Source: an uncultured Lachnospiraceae bacterium (GTDB taxonomy: Bacteria > Bacillota > Clostridia > Lachnospirales > Lachnospiraceae). From it: a stretch of 64,000 nucleotides of DNA. The DNA is taken from assembly GCA_910578115.1 (NCBI GenBank), contig CAJTPO010000014.1:39511-103510 (forward strand), given 5' to 3'. Below the pieces are notes generated by a model. The model searched no databases, was not told the DNA's origin, and saw nothing but the letters and a program-made list of their open reading frames with translations. Positions within the stretch are counted from its first letter, which is position 1. Each line of letters begins with the position of its first letter. Below, piece by piece: positions 26,476 through 35,627 of this stretch. The translations under genes and the position numbers were made by a program.

Positions 26476-26489
26476 CTGGAACAGTCAGA
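26454..26489. promoter_or_regulatory. inverted repeat across the ECF promoter (candidate operator)
   Basis: Perfect 9-bp arms TCTGACTGT (454-462) and ACAGTCAGA (481-489), 18 bp apart. One arm is in the -10/-35 spacer, the other just upstream of the -35. Placement on an otherwise perfect promoter suggests repression. Confidence 0.55.
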
Positions 26490-26564
26490 TCCCGGCATGG
26501 ACTGCAGCCTGCGAAGTTACATTTCAAGGCCTGACCGGCCGCAAACCGGTTACAGAAACCTATA

Positions 26565-27134
26565 TTATATATCAAGCTGCAGCTGAACTTCCGATTCCGC
26601 CTGCTGCTTAAATTCCTCGACCTGAACTGTACTGAGTTCCGGAAGGTCTTCGATAGACTTCACTCCGAAACTGCGCAGAAACTGTTCCGTTGTACCAAAC
26701 AGCAGCGGACGTCCCGGTGCATCCAGCCTTCCGACCTCCATGATTAAATCATATTCCAGAAGTTTATTGACCGCATGATCGCAGCTGACACCCCTGACCC
26801 GCTCGATCTCCAGCCGCGTCACCGGCTGCTTGTACGCTATGATCGATAACGTTTCCAATAATGTATCCGTCAGTACGAATTTCTTCGGCGCTTTGGCAAT
26901 CTTGATCAAATACTCGTATAATTCTCCTTTGGTACACATCTGTACAGCGTTGTCAAGTACTGTCAGACCGATTCCCCTGTCCTGCACACTGTAATCCTGC
27001 GCCATTTCTTCCAGGATCTCTCCCGTCGTCTTCCTGTCTTCCTCAATCACGGCGGCAAGACTGTCTATGGCAACAGAATCCCCCATCGTAAACAGAATTG
27101 CCTCTAATACTGCTTTTGCCTTTGCTCTCTCCAT
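26565..27134 (-). CDS. scpB: segregation and condensation protein B
   Basis: 189 residues. ScpB is the winged-helix (kite) subunit of the SMC-ScpA-ScpB condensin. Recognised by AVLEAILFTMGDSVAIDSLA at the start, then LTDTLLETLSIIAYKQPVTRLEIERVRGVSCDHAVNKLLE and the LGxxxGPGRPLLFGTTEQFLRSFG motif, seen here as GRLDAPGRPLLFGTTEQFL. Both winged helices are present. It lies 24 nt downstream of scpA. The smc gene is 17 kb away in the same direction. Confidence 0.95.
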   Translation of the reverse strand: MERAKAKAVLEAILFTMGDSVAIDSLAAVIEEDRKTTGEILEEMAQDYSVQDRGIGLTVLDNAVQMCTKGELYEYLIKIAKAPKKFVLTDTLLETLSIIAYKQPVTRLEIERVRGVSCDHAVNKLLEYDLIMEVGRLDAPGRPLLFGTTEQFLRSFGVKSIEDLPELSTVQVEEFKQQAESEVQLQLDI

Positions 27135-27158
27135 ATTTTCCTCACTGTGCCGGACTCA

Positions 27159-27941
27159 CTATCCGACTGATGTCAGCTGCAGCGGCTCCTGGCTGCTTAC
27201 ATCCTTCGTCGTTATGATAATATCTGCAAAAATATCTTCCTGTTCAATTCCGATCCTGCCGGTCTTGATCATCTCCAGAATCACCAGAAATGTGACGATC
27301 ACTTCCATTTTACTGCTCTGCTTCTCTAACAGCTTACGGAAACTGAAGGTTTTGTGGCTTCGCACATACGCCTCCACATAAGTCATTTTAAGATCCATGT
27401 CGATCTCGTCTTTCTCAATATTTCCAAAAGTACTTCTGACCGGATCAATCTTGTCCTCCTGTCGCTTCATCACCTGCTTAAATATCTCATGCAGCTTCTG
27501 CAGCGTCATATCGCCGATCAGTTCCTCATAATTCACAGGCTGCCTGTACTCCGCTACCTCCTTCGGCAGCGTAGGACTCTTATAAAAGCTGCGCTCTGCA
27601 TCGATCATACGATCCCTGAGCTCATAGGACATATATTTACACATCTTATATTCCAGCAGCTTTTCCACCAGTTCTGCTCTGGGATCCTCCTCTTCTCCCT
27701 CTTCGTTCACTTCTTTCGGGAGGAGCATCCTGCACTTAATGTCGATCAAAGTAGCTGCCATCACAAGAAATTCACTGACCACATTCATATCTTCTGTTTC
27801 CATCTGCCGGATATAGTCCAGATATTGTTCCGTGATCTCTACGATCGGTATATCATAAATATCTACTTTATTCTTGTCGATCAAATGCAGGAGCAGGTCT
27901 AACGGCCCCTCAAATACTTCCAGCTTTACAGGAATCGCCAT
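27159..27941 (-). CDS. scpA: segregation and condensation protein A
   Basis: 260 residues. ScpA is the kleisin that bridges the SMC heads. Recognised by the N-terminal FEGPLDLLLHLIDKNKVDIYDIPIVEITEQYLDYI, the FLVMAATLIDIKCRMLLP helix and the acidic linker EEGEEEDPRAELVEKLLEYK, all typical of the family, with the C-terminal winged helix near 190-245. It is encoded 15 nt after the metallophosphoesterase gene and 24 nt before scpB. This suggests one transcript for the three genes. Confidence 0.95.
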   Translation of the reverse strand: MAIPVKLEVFEGPLDLLLHLIDKNKVDIYDIPIVEITEQYLDYIRQMETEDMNVVSEFLVMAATLIDIKCRMLLPKEVNEEGEEEDPRAELVEKLLEYKMCKYMSYELRDRMIDAERSFYKSPTLPKEVAEYRQPVNYEELIGDMTLQKLHEIFKQVMKRQEDKIDPVRSTFGNIEKDEIDMDLKMTYVEAYVRSHKTFSFRKLLEKQSSKMEVIVTFLVILEMIKTGRIGIEQEDIFADIIITTKDVSSQEPLQLTSVG

Positions 27942-27956
27942 AACAGCTTGTCCTTT

Positions 27957-28817
27957 CTAGGTGTCTTCCTTACTTATCTCTACCACGACCAACTCACCCG
28001 GATTAAAGATCCGCAGCGGAATCGTATGCGTCCCCAATCCACGACTGAGGAGCAGGGATGCCCTGCCAAGTTCAAATCTGCCGCCGTCATACTTCGGAAA
28101 AAGACTTAAATTGGGCGACAGCACCCCTCCCAGTATGGGCAGACGCATGATACCCCCGTGTACATGCCCGGATACCACCACGTCCGCACCCCAGGCCGCA
28201 TATTCCTCGAAATACAGCGGATTATGTGCAATCAGGATCTGGCAGGCATCCGCTCTCGGCTCCCCCAGAATCTTCGTAAGATATTCCGCCGGCATGGGAT
28301 GCTTGCGAAATCTCCTGTAGTAATCCCGGTCAATCTGTGAGCCGCAGACTGCCACATTATACGCCGGCAGATAGGTATTCTGATTGATCAGGGGTTCAAT
28401 TCCCGCATCCCTGAGTCCGGCCACATAGCGTTCGTATATATTTCCGTACTGCTCCGGATACAGCTGCAGACGATACTCATGGTTTCCCATACCGTAATAA
28501 ACCGGATATTTTACCGCCAGCTGCCGCATCAGCGAAAGCGCCGTATCGAAGCCTTTTCCTTTTATGGCAGTAAGCATATCTCCCGCCACCAGAACTGCAT
28601 CGGGAGATATCCTGTCAATCTGCGAAAGCAGCCTTTCATTCTCTTTGCCGTACGACTTATTATGAAGGTCGGAAAGAAGAACAAATCTGCAGGGCTTCTT
28701 TATCTTCCCGGACAGAATCTTATACCGCACCGTAATAAATCTGTTGCAGTCCCACGCCGCCACTGACAGACATAATACGGCCAGAACCAATATTAATATT
28801 GCAATTCTTTCCAACAT
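27957..28817 (-). CDS. membrane-anchored metallophosphoesterase
   Basis: 286 residues. One N-terminal membrane helix (about 3-22) is followed by a calcineurin-like phosphoesterase domain with all metal-binding motifs: LSDLHNKS near 51, VAGDMLTA near 77, GNHEYRL near 112, and the later histidines in AHNPLYFEEYA and SGHVHGG. The subfamily resembles YkuE/YaeI-type enzymes, some of which act on lipid substrates; the real substrate is unknown. GAGG lies 7 nt before the ATG. It is the first gene of the unit with scpA and scpB and is preceded by a promoter carrying a 14-bp palindrome. Confidence 0.9.
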   Translation of the reverse strand: MLERIAILILVLAVLCLSVAAWDCNRFITVRYKILSGKIKKPCRFVLLSDLHNKSYGKENERLLSQIDRISPDAVLVAGDMLTAIKGKGFDTALSLMRQLAVKYPVYYGMGNHEYRLQLYPEQYGNIYERYVAGLRDAGIEPLINQNTYLPAYNVAVCGSQIDRDYYRRFRKHPMPAEYLTKILGEPRADACQILIAHNPLYFEEYAAWGADVVVSGHVHGGIMRLPILGGVLSPNLSLFPKYDGGRFELGRASLLLSRGLGTHTIPLRIFNPGELVVVEISKEDT

Positions 28818-28857
28818 ACAAATTCCTCATAAATAATGCAAAACACACAACCTGTAA

Positions 28858-28887
28858 AGTATAACACATACCGGTATGTCCCCGCAA
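28858..28887 (-). promoter_or_regulatory. promoter with palindromic spacer, metallophosphoesterase-scpAB
   Basis: Minus strand TTGCGG, 18 nt, TATACT. The spacer contains the perfect palindrome ACATACCGGTATGT (28866-28879), a plausible repressor or activator site. Confidence 0.6.
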
Positions 28888-28968
28888 TCCGCGAACTTCC
28901 GTTCTATTACATACCTTTTGACAGATCAGCCTTACGCTGACGCAAAGTGATTTCGGCAGAACAAACAC

Positions 28969-30156
28969 TTACCGCTTCATCAGGTACAGGAGCCACACCT
29001 TTTTCCAATAATCCTTATAATCAGCCTTCTCCACTCCCTTTGCCGCCAGAATGGAAACGCTGCCTATCCTGGTACCGTTCAACTTATAAACCGCTTCCCC
29101 CACTGCGTCTCCCTCGGCTACCGGAGCCTGCACAATATCCGGCAGGCTGATCTCTTTCTGGATCTCACTTAAGTTACTGCCCGTCGTATCCAGATATTCA
29201 AAGGGGCCTTCATAAGTCAAATACAGGATATCCTCAATCCCACCCTCGATCTTCTGCTCCGGCAGCGGATCCTTATTCTCATCCGTATACATCTGACTGA
29301 CACTGTACCCATAATTTAACAGGGTAATGGCATCCTGAAAACGGGTTTTGGGATCCGGTGCCGCCATCACGACAGCAATCAATTCCATGTCATCCTTTTT
29401 CGCGGTTGCCGACAGACAGTAAAGCGCCTTCGAGGTAGAACCGGTCTTTAATCCCGTGGTCCATTCGTACTGCTTCAGCAGTTTGTTCGTACTGGCCAAC
29501 GTAAAAGGAGTCGTCCCCTGTGATGTTTTATGTTCAATATCCTCCATCCAAATCTTCGTATATTCGAACACTTCCGGATATTGCGTAATCAATGCTCTCG
29601 ACATGATTGCCACGTCTCTGGCTGATGAGTAATGGTTGTCGGAATCCGTAAGTCCGCAGCAGTCTTCAAAATGGGTGTTCTGCATGCCAAGCGCTTCAGC
29701 CTTCTCATTCATCAGCTTGACAAACTCCCCCTCACTGCCTGCTATGTACTCTGCTACGGCTACACTGGCATCATTGCCCGATGCCACAGAAATGCACTTG
29801 ATCATCGTATCTAACGTCTGTGCCTCTCCCTCCTCCAGAAAGACCTGTGATCCACCCATGGATTTCGCATAGGCGCTCGTTATGACCTGATCCTCCAGAT
29901 GAATCCTTCCGCTCTTTATGTGTTCAAAAATGATCAGTAATGTCATGATCTTGGTGATACTCGCAGGACTCCTTCTCGTATCCGCATCCTGCTCACAGAT
30001 CACCTGACCGGTAGAAGCCTCCATCACTACATAGGACGGTGTCGCCACCTCCGGAGCCGCCTGCACCGTCATCGACAAATTCAGAAACCCTGTGTGCAGC
30101 AGGAAACACCCAAGCAGGAACCATACTGCGATCCGTTTTCTCATTATTATAACCAT
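28969..30156 (-). CDS. D-alanyl-D-alanine carboxypeptidase (DacF-like)
   Basis: About 395 residues from the ATG at 30156. Low-molecular-weight penicillin-binding protein that trims the terminal D-Ala from peptidoglycan stem peptides outside the cell. A signal peptide (basic MRKR then a hydrophobic stretch ending VQAAP near 34) precedes the transpeptidase fold with SITK at 66-69 (catalytic serine and lysine), SGN in SVASGNDASVA, and KTG in GLKTGSTSK. A C-terminal beta domain (about 285-345) and a hydrophobic end (KDYWKKVWLLYL) that could act as membrane anchor complete the PBP5-type layout. AGAAG lies close to the chosen ATG; ATGs 12 bases downstream and further upstream are alternatives. Confidence 0.92.
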   Translation of the reverse strand: MVIIMRKRIAVWFLLGCFLLHTGFLNLSMTVQAAPEVATPSYVVMEASTGQVICEQDADTRRSPASITKIMTLLIIFEHIKSGRIHLEDQVITSAYAKSMGGSQVFLEEGEAQTLDTMIKCISVASGNDASVAVAEYIAGSEGEFVKLMNEKAEALGMQNTHFEDCCGLTDSDNHYSSARDVAIMSRALITQYPEVFEYTKIWMEDIEHKTSQGTTPFTLASTNKLLKQYEWTTGLKTGSTSKALYCLSATAKKDDMELIAVVMAAPDPKTRFQDAITLLNYGYSVSQMYTDENKDPLPEQKIEGGIEDILYLTYEGPFEYLDTTGSNLSEIQKEISLPDIVQAPVAEGDAVGEAVYKLNGTRIGSVSILAAKGVEKADYKDYWKKVWLLYLMKR

Positions 30157-30294
30157 GCTTCTTCTGTCACTCCCCATACACTGTTCTGTACTATACATAT
30201 TAGAATGGGACAAAAGATATTCCGATCACACATAACAAAAAGCAGCATGGCTGTATATCAATCGAGCAGGGAAGCGTTTTCCCTGCGCATAAAA

Positions 30295-30322
30295 ACAGGC
30301 CCGGAAATGATTCCAGGCCTGT
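30295..30322 (-). terminator. terminator after rpsU
   Basis: Stem ACAGGCC-GGAA with TTCC-GGCCTGT (295-306 with 311-322, one mismatch), followed on the minus strand by TTTTT; starts 9 nt after the rpsU stop. Confidence 0.88.
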
Positions 30323-30330
30323 CTCATGCT

Positions 30331-30507
30331 TTAATTGTATTTGCGCTTTCTTGCTGCTTCGGACTTCTTCTTGCGTCTTACGCTGGGCTTTTCGTAATGC
30401 TCTCTCTTACGAATCTCCTGCTGGATACCAGCCTTTGCACAGCTTCTCTTGAAACGACGCAATGCACTGTCCAATGTTTCGTTCTCTTTTACGATTACGT
30501 TCGACAT
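30331..30507 (-). CDS. rpsU: 30S ribosomal protein S21
   Basis: 58 residues. The sequence MSNVIVKENETLDSALRRFK then RSCAKAGIQQEIRKREHYEKP and a very basic tail (SVRRKKKSEAARKRKYN) is typical of S21, a protein of the small-subunit platform. GGGAGG lies about 13 nt before the ATG. It is a single-gene unit with its own strong promoter and terminator, between the carboxypeptidase and alaS. Confidence 0.97.
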   Translation of the reverse strand: MSNVIVKENETLDSALRRFKRSCAKAGIQQEIRKREHYEKPSVRRKKKSEAARKRKYN

Positions 30508-30584
30508 TCCCGCACCTGACCTCCCTTCAGTCCCAGAGTATTTCGACTGATTGGGTTATTTACGTGTTCTCACACACACTTAGA

Positions 30585-30612
30585 ATTATACCACAATTTG
30601 GTTACCAGTCAA
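30585..30612 (-). promoter_or_regulatory. promoter for rpsU
   Basis: Minus strand TTGACT, 16 nt, TATAAT, 78 nt before the start codon. Confidence 0.8.
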
Positions 30613-30715
30613 CTATTATTTTTGTAAAATATGTTATGTCATAATTTTTCGTTACAGTTATCGGCCGGATGCCCCGCAGCAGAGTGCCGGGCACCATGAA
30701 TAGTAACGATTTTTC

Positions 30716-33355
30716 TTATGCGATCTGTCCTTCCAGCACCTTCGCACTCTCCGCGATCGCCGCGTCGATCCCTGCCGGATTCTTGCCGCCGGCCTGTGCC
30801 ATATTCGGCCGGCCGCCACCGCCACCGCCTACAAGCGCCGCAATCCCCTTGATCAGATTGCCCGCATGAGCGCCCTTGTCCATCGCACCCTGGGTCGCCA
30901 TGGCGATCATGTTCACCTTGCCGTCCTTGTCGGAGATCAGCACCACGACGCCCTCGCCCAGCTTCTCTTTCAACTGGTCGCCCAGCTCCCGCAGGCCGTT
31001 CATATCCACCCCGGCAACTTTAGATGCCAGCAGCTTCACGCCCTTCACTTCCTGCACCTGATCCATCACATCGCCCAGCGCGTCCTTGGCCGCCTTGCTC
31101 TTTAACGCCTCATTCTCGCTCTGCAGCGCCTTCATCTCCGCCATCAGATGTTCACACCGCTCCACCAGACTGGCGGGAGAAGTCTTAAGCACCCTGGCCG
31201 CCTCATGCAGCTGCTCTTCCAGCTTCTGATAATAAGCCGTCACGTTAGCGCCCGTCACCGCCTCGATCCTGCGCACGCCCGCAGCCACGCCGGACTCGGA
31301 CAGGATCTTGAAGGATCCGATCATGCCGGTAGCCTTCACATGGGTACCACCACAAAGCTCCTTGGAAAACTCACCCATCTGCACGACTCTTACCGTCTCA
31401 CCGTATTTCTCACCGAAAAGTGCCATGGCTCCGGACTGCTTCGCCTCCTCGATCGTCATCACCTTCGTCTCTACCGCCAGGTTCTCCGCGATCTTCTCAT
31501 TGACGATCTGTTCCACGCGTCCGATCTCCTCCGCCGTCATCGCCGCAGAGTGGGAGAAGTCGAAACGGGTTCTCTCGCCGTCCTGATAGGAACCGGCCTG
31601 CTCCACATGGCTGCCCAGCACTTCCCTGAGCGCCTTCTGCAGCAGATGCGTGGCACTGTGGTTCTTACAGGTACTGCCCCTTCTTCCGGCATCCACGGTC
31701 AGCGTCACGGCGTCACCCACCTTGAACATACCACTGGTCACTTTGCCCACATGGCCCACCTTGCCGCCCAGAAGCTTGATTGTATTCTCTACCTGGAACA
31801 CACCGTCAGCCGTGGTAATGCTGCCGACATCGCCTTCCTGTCCGCCCATGGTGGCATAGAAAGGCGTCTGCTCCACGATCACCGTACCCACTTCGCCGTC
31901 CGTCAGCGCTTCCACCAGCTCCGTCTCCGTGGTCAGTACCGTCACCTTCGAGTCAAAAGTCAGATTGTCATATCCCACAAATTCCGTCGTAACGGCCGGA
32001 TCGATGGACTCATACACCGTCACGTCCGCCCCCATATAGTTGGTCGTCTTTCGGGCCTTTCGGGCCTTGTCCTTCTGCTCCTGCATACATGCCTTAAAGC
32101 CGTCCTCATCCACCGCAAAGCCCTTTTCCTCCAGGATCTCCCTTGTCAGATCCAGCGGGAATCCGTAGGTGTCATACAGTTTAAAGGCATCGGCTCCGCC
32201 AAGCACCTTGCCATCACCGGCTCCCATGGCCTCTACCATCTCATTCAAGATGGTAAGCCCCTGATCGATGGTCTTATTGAATTTATTCTCTTCCTGTGTC
32301 AGCACATTAAAGATAAAATCTTTCTTCTCTTCCAGTTCCGGATAGCCGTCCCGGGAGCCTTCAATGACCGTCCCTGCCAGATTGGACAGGAAGATTCCCT
32401 GAATGCCCAGCTTTCGTCCCTGACGCGCCGCCCGGCGGATGATCCTGCGCAGCACATAGCCCCGGCCCTCGTTAGAAGGCAGGATACCGTCGGAGATCAT
32501 AAAGGTCGCCGAACGGATATGATCGGTGATGATACGGATGGAAACGTCCGTATCATACTCTTTCTTATACTCCACACCGGCAATCTCACACACCCTCGTG
32601 CGCAACGCCAGCACCGTGTCCACATCAAAAATAGAATCCACATCCTGCACCGCAGACGCCAGACGCTCCAGTCCCATGCCGGTATCAATATTCTTCTGTA
32701 CAAGCTCCGTATAATTGCCCTTGCCGTCATTGTCGAACTGGGTAAACACGTTGTTCCAGATCTCCATATAGCGGTCGCAGTCACAGCCTACCGTACAACC
32801 GGGCTGGCCGCAGCCATACTTCTCCCCACGGTCATAATAGATCTCCGAACAGGGGCCGCAGGGGCCGGAACCATGCTCCCAGAAATTATCTTCCTTGCCG
32901 AAACGGAAGATCCGCTCCGCCGGAATGCCCATCTCTTTATTCCAGATCTCGAAGGCTTCCTCATCCTTCTCATAGATGGAAGGATAGAGCCTGTCCGCAT
33001 CCAGTCCCACCACCTCCGTGAGAAATTCCCAGCTCCACGCGATGGCCTCGCGCTTAAAGTAATCCCCGAACGAGAAATTTCCCAGCATCTCGAAAAAGGT
33101 GCCGTGTCTTGCCGTCTTACCTACATTCTCCAAATCTCCTGTACGGATACATTTCTGACAGGTGGTAACCCGCCTTCTGGGCGGAATCTCCTGTCCCGTA
33201 AAATAAGGCTTAAGTGGAGCCATACCGGAATTGATCAGCAAAAGGCTGTTGTCATTGTGCGGTACCAGCGAAAAGCTCTTCATCTTCAGATGTTCCTTAC
33301 TCTCGAAAAATTCCAGGAACATTCTTCGTAAATCATTTACACCATATGGTTTCAT
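30716..33355 (-). CDS. alaS: alanyl-tRNA synthetase
   Basis: 879 residues. Class II synthetase that charges tRNA-Ala and edits mischarged Ser and Gly. The catalytic domain begins with LRRMFLEFFESKEHLKMKSFSLVPHNDNSLL, and the editing domain has the zinc-binding histidines and cysteine as NHSATHLLQKALREVLG near 565 and CGGTHVKATGMIGSFKILSE near 670. The C-terminal oligomerisation (DHHA1) domain ends with a glycine-rich loop GGGGGGRPNMAQAGG. Length and domains are complete. glyS lies 36 nt upstream on the same strand. No T-box leader is present in the gap, which is too short. Confidence 0.98.
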   Translation of the reverse strand: MKPYGVNDLRRMFLEFFESKEHLKMKSFSLVPHNDNSLLLINSGMAPLKPYFTGQEIPPRRRVTTCQKCIRTGDLENVGKTARHGTFFEMLGNFSFGDYFKREAIAWSWEFLTEVVGLDADRLYPSIYEKDEEAFEIWNKEMGIPAERIFRFGKEDNFWEHGSGPCGPCSEIYYDRGEKYGCGQPGCTVGCDCDRYMEIWNNVFTQFDNDGKGNYTELVQKNIDTGMGLERLASAVQDVDSIFDVDTVLALRTRVCEIAGVEYKKEYDTDVSIRIITDHIRSATFMISDGILPSNEGRGYVLRRIIRRAARQGRKLGIQGIFLSNLAGTVIEGSRDGYPELEEKKDFIFNVLTQEENKFNKTIDQGLTILNEMVEAMGAGDGKVLGGADAFKLYDTYGFPLDLTREILEEKGFAVDEDGFKACMQEQKDKARKARKTTNYMGADVTVYESIDPAVTTEFVGYDNLTFDSKVTVLTTETELVEALTDGEVGTVIVEQTPFYATMGGQEGDVGSITTADGVFQVENTIKLLGGKVGHVGKVTSGMFKVGDAVTLTVDAGRRGSTCKNHSATHLLQKALREVLGSHVEQAGSYQDGERTRFDFSHSAAMTAEEIGRVEQIVNEKIAENLAVETKVMTIEEAKQSGAMALFGEKYGETVRVVQMGEFSKELCGGTHVKATGMIGSFKILSESGVAAGVRRIEAVTGANVTAYYQKLEEQLHEAARVLKTSPASLVERCEHLMAEMKALQSENEALKSKAAKDALGDVMDQVQEVKGVKLLASKVAGVDMNGLRELGDQLKEKLGEGVVVLISDKDGKVNMIAMATQGAMDKGAHAGNLIKGIAALVGGGGGGRPNMAQAGGKNPAGIDAAIAESAKVLEGQIA

Positions 33356-33391
33356 CGTCGTTCTCTGTCCTTTCTATCCCTGAGCTGTTTA

Positions 33392-34780
33392 TTAAAAGGT
33401 AAATTTGTCCGCAAAGTAAGCATCCAGCTGGTCGATCGCCACCCGCTCCTGCTCCATGGAGTCACGGAAGCGCACGGTCACACAGCCGTCCGTCTCGGAA
33501 TCGAAATCATATGTAACGCAGAAAGGCGTCCCGATCTCATCCTGTCTGCGATACCGCTTACCGATATTGCCTCTGTCGTCGAACTCACAGTTGTACTTCT
33601 TCGAAAGCTGTGCGAAAACCTTCTCCGCGCCTTCGTTCAGCTTCTTCGAAAGAGGCAGCACGCCGATCTTCACAGGCGCCAGCGCCGGATGGAAATGCAG
33701 CACGGTACGCACATCGCCCTCGCCGATCTCTTCCTCATCATAAGCGCCGCACAGCACTGCCAGGAAAAGTCTCTCCACACCCAGAGACGGTTCAATAACA
33801 TAAGGAATATATTTCTCATTCTTCGAATCGTCGAAATAGGACATGTCCTCACCGGAGGTATTCTGGTGCTGTGTCAGGTCATAGTTGGTCCTGTCAGCGA
33901 TACCCCACAGCTCGCCCCAGCCGAAGGGAAACAAAAACTCGATGTCCGTCGTTGCCTTGGAATAGAAGGAAAGCTCTTCCGGATCGTGGTCGCGAACGCG
34001 CATCTCCTCTTCTTTCATGCCCAGGCTCTTTAAGAAGTCGATACAATACTGCTTCCAGTAAGCGAACCATTCCAGATCCGTATCCGGCTCACAGAAAAAT
34101 TCCATCTCCATCTGCTCGAACTCCCGCACGCGGAAGATGAAGTTACCCGGCGTGATCTCATTCCGGAAGGACTTACCCACCTGACAGATACCGAAAGGAA
34201 TCTTCTTGCGGGATGTCCGCTGTACATTCTTGAAGTTGACGAAGATACCCTGCGCCGTCTCCGGACGCAGATACACCGTATTCTTTGCGTCTTCCGTAAC
34301 GCCCTGGAACGTCTTGAACATCAGGTTGAACTGTCTGATATCCGTAAAATTATGTTTGCCACAGGTCGGGCACGGCACATTATGTTCCTCGATGAAATCC
34401 TTCATCTCCTGCTGGCTCCAGCCGTCCACGGAGCTGTCTAACGTCATGCCCTGTTCCGCAACATAATCTTCAATGATCTTATCCGCGCGGAATCTCTCAT
34501 GACACTCCTTACAGTCCATCAGCGGATCGGAGAAACTGCCCAGATGGCCGCTGGCTACCCAAGTCTGCGGATTCATCAGGATCGCGCAGTCCACACCCAC
34601 ATTGTAGGGGCTCTCCATCACGAACTTCTGCCACCATGCCTTCTTGATATTATTCTTAAGTTCCACACCCAGATTGCCGAAATCCCACGTATTCGCCAAC
34701 CCGCCGTAAATCTCGGAGCCAGGGTACACAAACCCTCTCGCTTTCGATAACGCCACTATTTTTTCCATTGTCTTTTCCAT
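33392..34780 (-). CDS. glyS: glycyl-tRNA synthetase (alpha-2 dimeric type)
   Basis: 462 residues from the ATG at 34780 with GAAAGGA 8 nt upstream; the ATG four codons later is an alternative. This is the single-chain, eukaryote-like class II enzyme (GlyQS), not the bacterial alpha2-beta2 form. Motifs: SKARGFVYPGSEIYGG at the start, RPETAQGIFVNFKNV near 185, FGICQVGKSFRNEITPGNFIFRVREFEQMEMEFF (motif 2), and EPSLGVERLFLAVL (motif 3) near 342. The C-terminal anticodon-binding domain follows. alaS is 36 nt downstream. I saw no T-box leader in the 120 nt between this gene and the upstream lipoprotein gene. Confidence 0.97.
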   Translation of the reverse strand: MEKTMEKIVALSKARGFVYPGSEIYGGLANTWDFGNLGVELKNNIKKAWWQKFVMESPYNVGVDCAILMNPQTWVASGHLGSFSDPLMDCKECHERFRADKIIEDYVAEQGMTLDSSVDGWSQQEMKDFIEEHNVPCPTCGKHNFTDIRQFNLMFKTFQGVTEDAKNTVYLRPETAQGIFVNFKNVQRTSRKKIPFGICQVGKSFRNEITPGNFIFRVREFEQMEMEFFCEPDTDLEWFAYWKQYCIDFLKSLGMKEEEMRVRDHDPEELSFYSKATTDIEFLFPFGWGELWGIADRTNYDLTQHQNTSGEDMSYFDDSKNEKYIPYVIEPSLGVERLFLAVLCGAYDEEEIGEGDVRTVLHFHPALAPVKIGVLPLSKKLNEGAEKVFAQLSKKYNCEFDDRGNIGKRYRRQDEIGTPFCVTYDFDSETDGCVTVRFRDSMEQERVAIDQLDAYFADKFTF

Positions 34781-34913
34781 CTTCTCTGTCCTTTCTATAT
34801 TCCACCGCCACACTGCGGCTTGTTATCTGTTGATCACCTGTTTATTCTTCATCTATAATCTGTTGAATTTTTGTATACTGTTTTTAAAATAATACATGTT
34901 TTCATAATATGTG

Positions 34914-35594
34914 TTATTCAAAAATAATATAGGACAATGCACCATTTGTCTCTCCGGATTCCGAAACCGGATAGGAAATATTGACACTGCCTTTCCCCGC
35001 GAAGGATACATCCAGGTTCGTGTCGGCGCTCTGGTTTACATAAAGTACTTTCCCATAGGTATTCACCAGAAGCTCCTCCGTTGGCCGCATCCCGATAATC
35101 ACAACCTTCTTCTTCTCCGGCTCTTCTATGCCGCCGATCTCCATCGGCTGCCCTTTTGGAGAAATAAATGCGACATAGCCCAAATTGTAATCCTGTCCTT
35201 CCGCCTCTTCCAGTGTCCCTACAAATAACGTCCGGTTGTTAAAAGCGCTGTAGTCTTCATCTGATACATAATCAATATGAATCAACACCTTTCCGTCCCG
35301 CTCGTCTACCTCTCCAAGCACGACTTTTCCTTCACCGTTATCTGTGCAGTATTCCTCGACTCTCTCCCGCGCCAGCGATGTAAGCCCGTCTTTCTCATAA
35401 TAATCCTGTTCAAACTGCCCTATGATCTGATGGCTGACCTTTCCGTCTTTATCAATGGAAAGGGAACTCACCTCCGGCGTCCTGTCGCTGCCGCAGCCGG
35501 TAAACATGCTGGCCGCTGCCAGAATAAATACACAGATCTTTAACCTTTTTGGCGCCGCGGGTGTACAGGCCGGCTGCATAAGTGTTCTTCTCAT
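34914..35594 (-). CDS. lipoprotein of unknown function
   Basis: 226 residues from the ATG at 35594, with GGGAGGAG 3 nt upstream. The N-terminus has a basic start, a hydrophobic core and a lipobox (Phe-Thr-Gly-Cys, with Cys near residue 34), so the mature protein is probably lipid-anchored on the outer face of the membrane. The rest is acidic and predicted to be mostly beta structure with an all-hydrophobic strand KKVVIIGMRPTEELLVNTYG near 155-175. I recognise no family. It lies between recO and glyS on the same strand with a 33-nt gap to recO. Confidence 0.8.
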   Translation of the reverse strand: MRRTLMQPACTPAAPKRLKICVFILAAASMFTGCGSDRTPEVSSLSIDKDGKVSHQIIGQFEQDYYEKDGLTSLARERVEEYCTDNGEGKVVLGEVDERDGKVLIHIDYVSDEDYSAFNNRTLFVGTLEEAEGQDYNLGYVAFISPKGQPMEIGGIEEPEKKKVVIIGMRPTEELLVNTYGKVLYVNQSADTNLDVSFAGKGSVNISYPVSESGETNGALSYIIFE

Positions 35595-35627
35595 ACTCTC
35601 TCCTCCCACATACTGCATTACATTATA

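Noticed and set aside
26390..26564. FMN riboswitch upstream of the UPF0397 S component
   Set aside because: The conserved RFN element sequences (AGGATAT, CCCTATGG-like) are absent; a simple promoter with an inverted repeat is present instead.
30649..30709. Large hairpin (TCGTTAC/GTAACGA with inner TGCCC/GGGCA) between alaS and rpsU as an alaS terminator
   Set aside because: The T-tract follows the stem on the plus strand only, so it does not fit a terminator for the minus-strand alaS gene; no plus-strand gene ends there.
31148..33331. Plus-strand open frame of 727 codons opposite alaS
   Set aside because: alaS is complete with all motifs; the antisense translation has no recognisable domain.
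34781..34913. T-box riboswitch upstream of glyS
   Set aside because: The gap is too short and no AGGGUGGNACCGCG-like antiterminator motif or specifier stem was seen.
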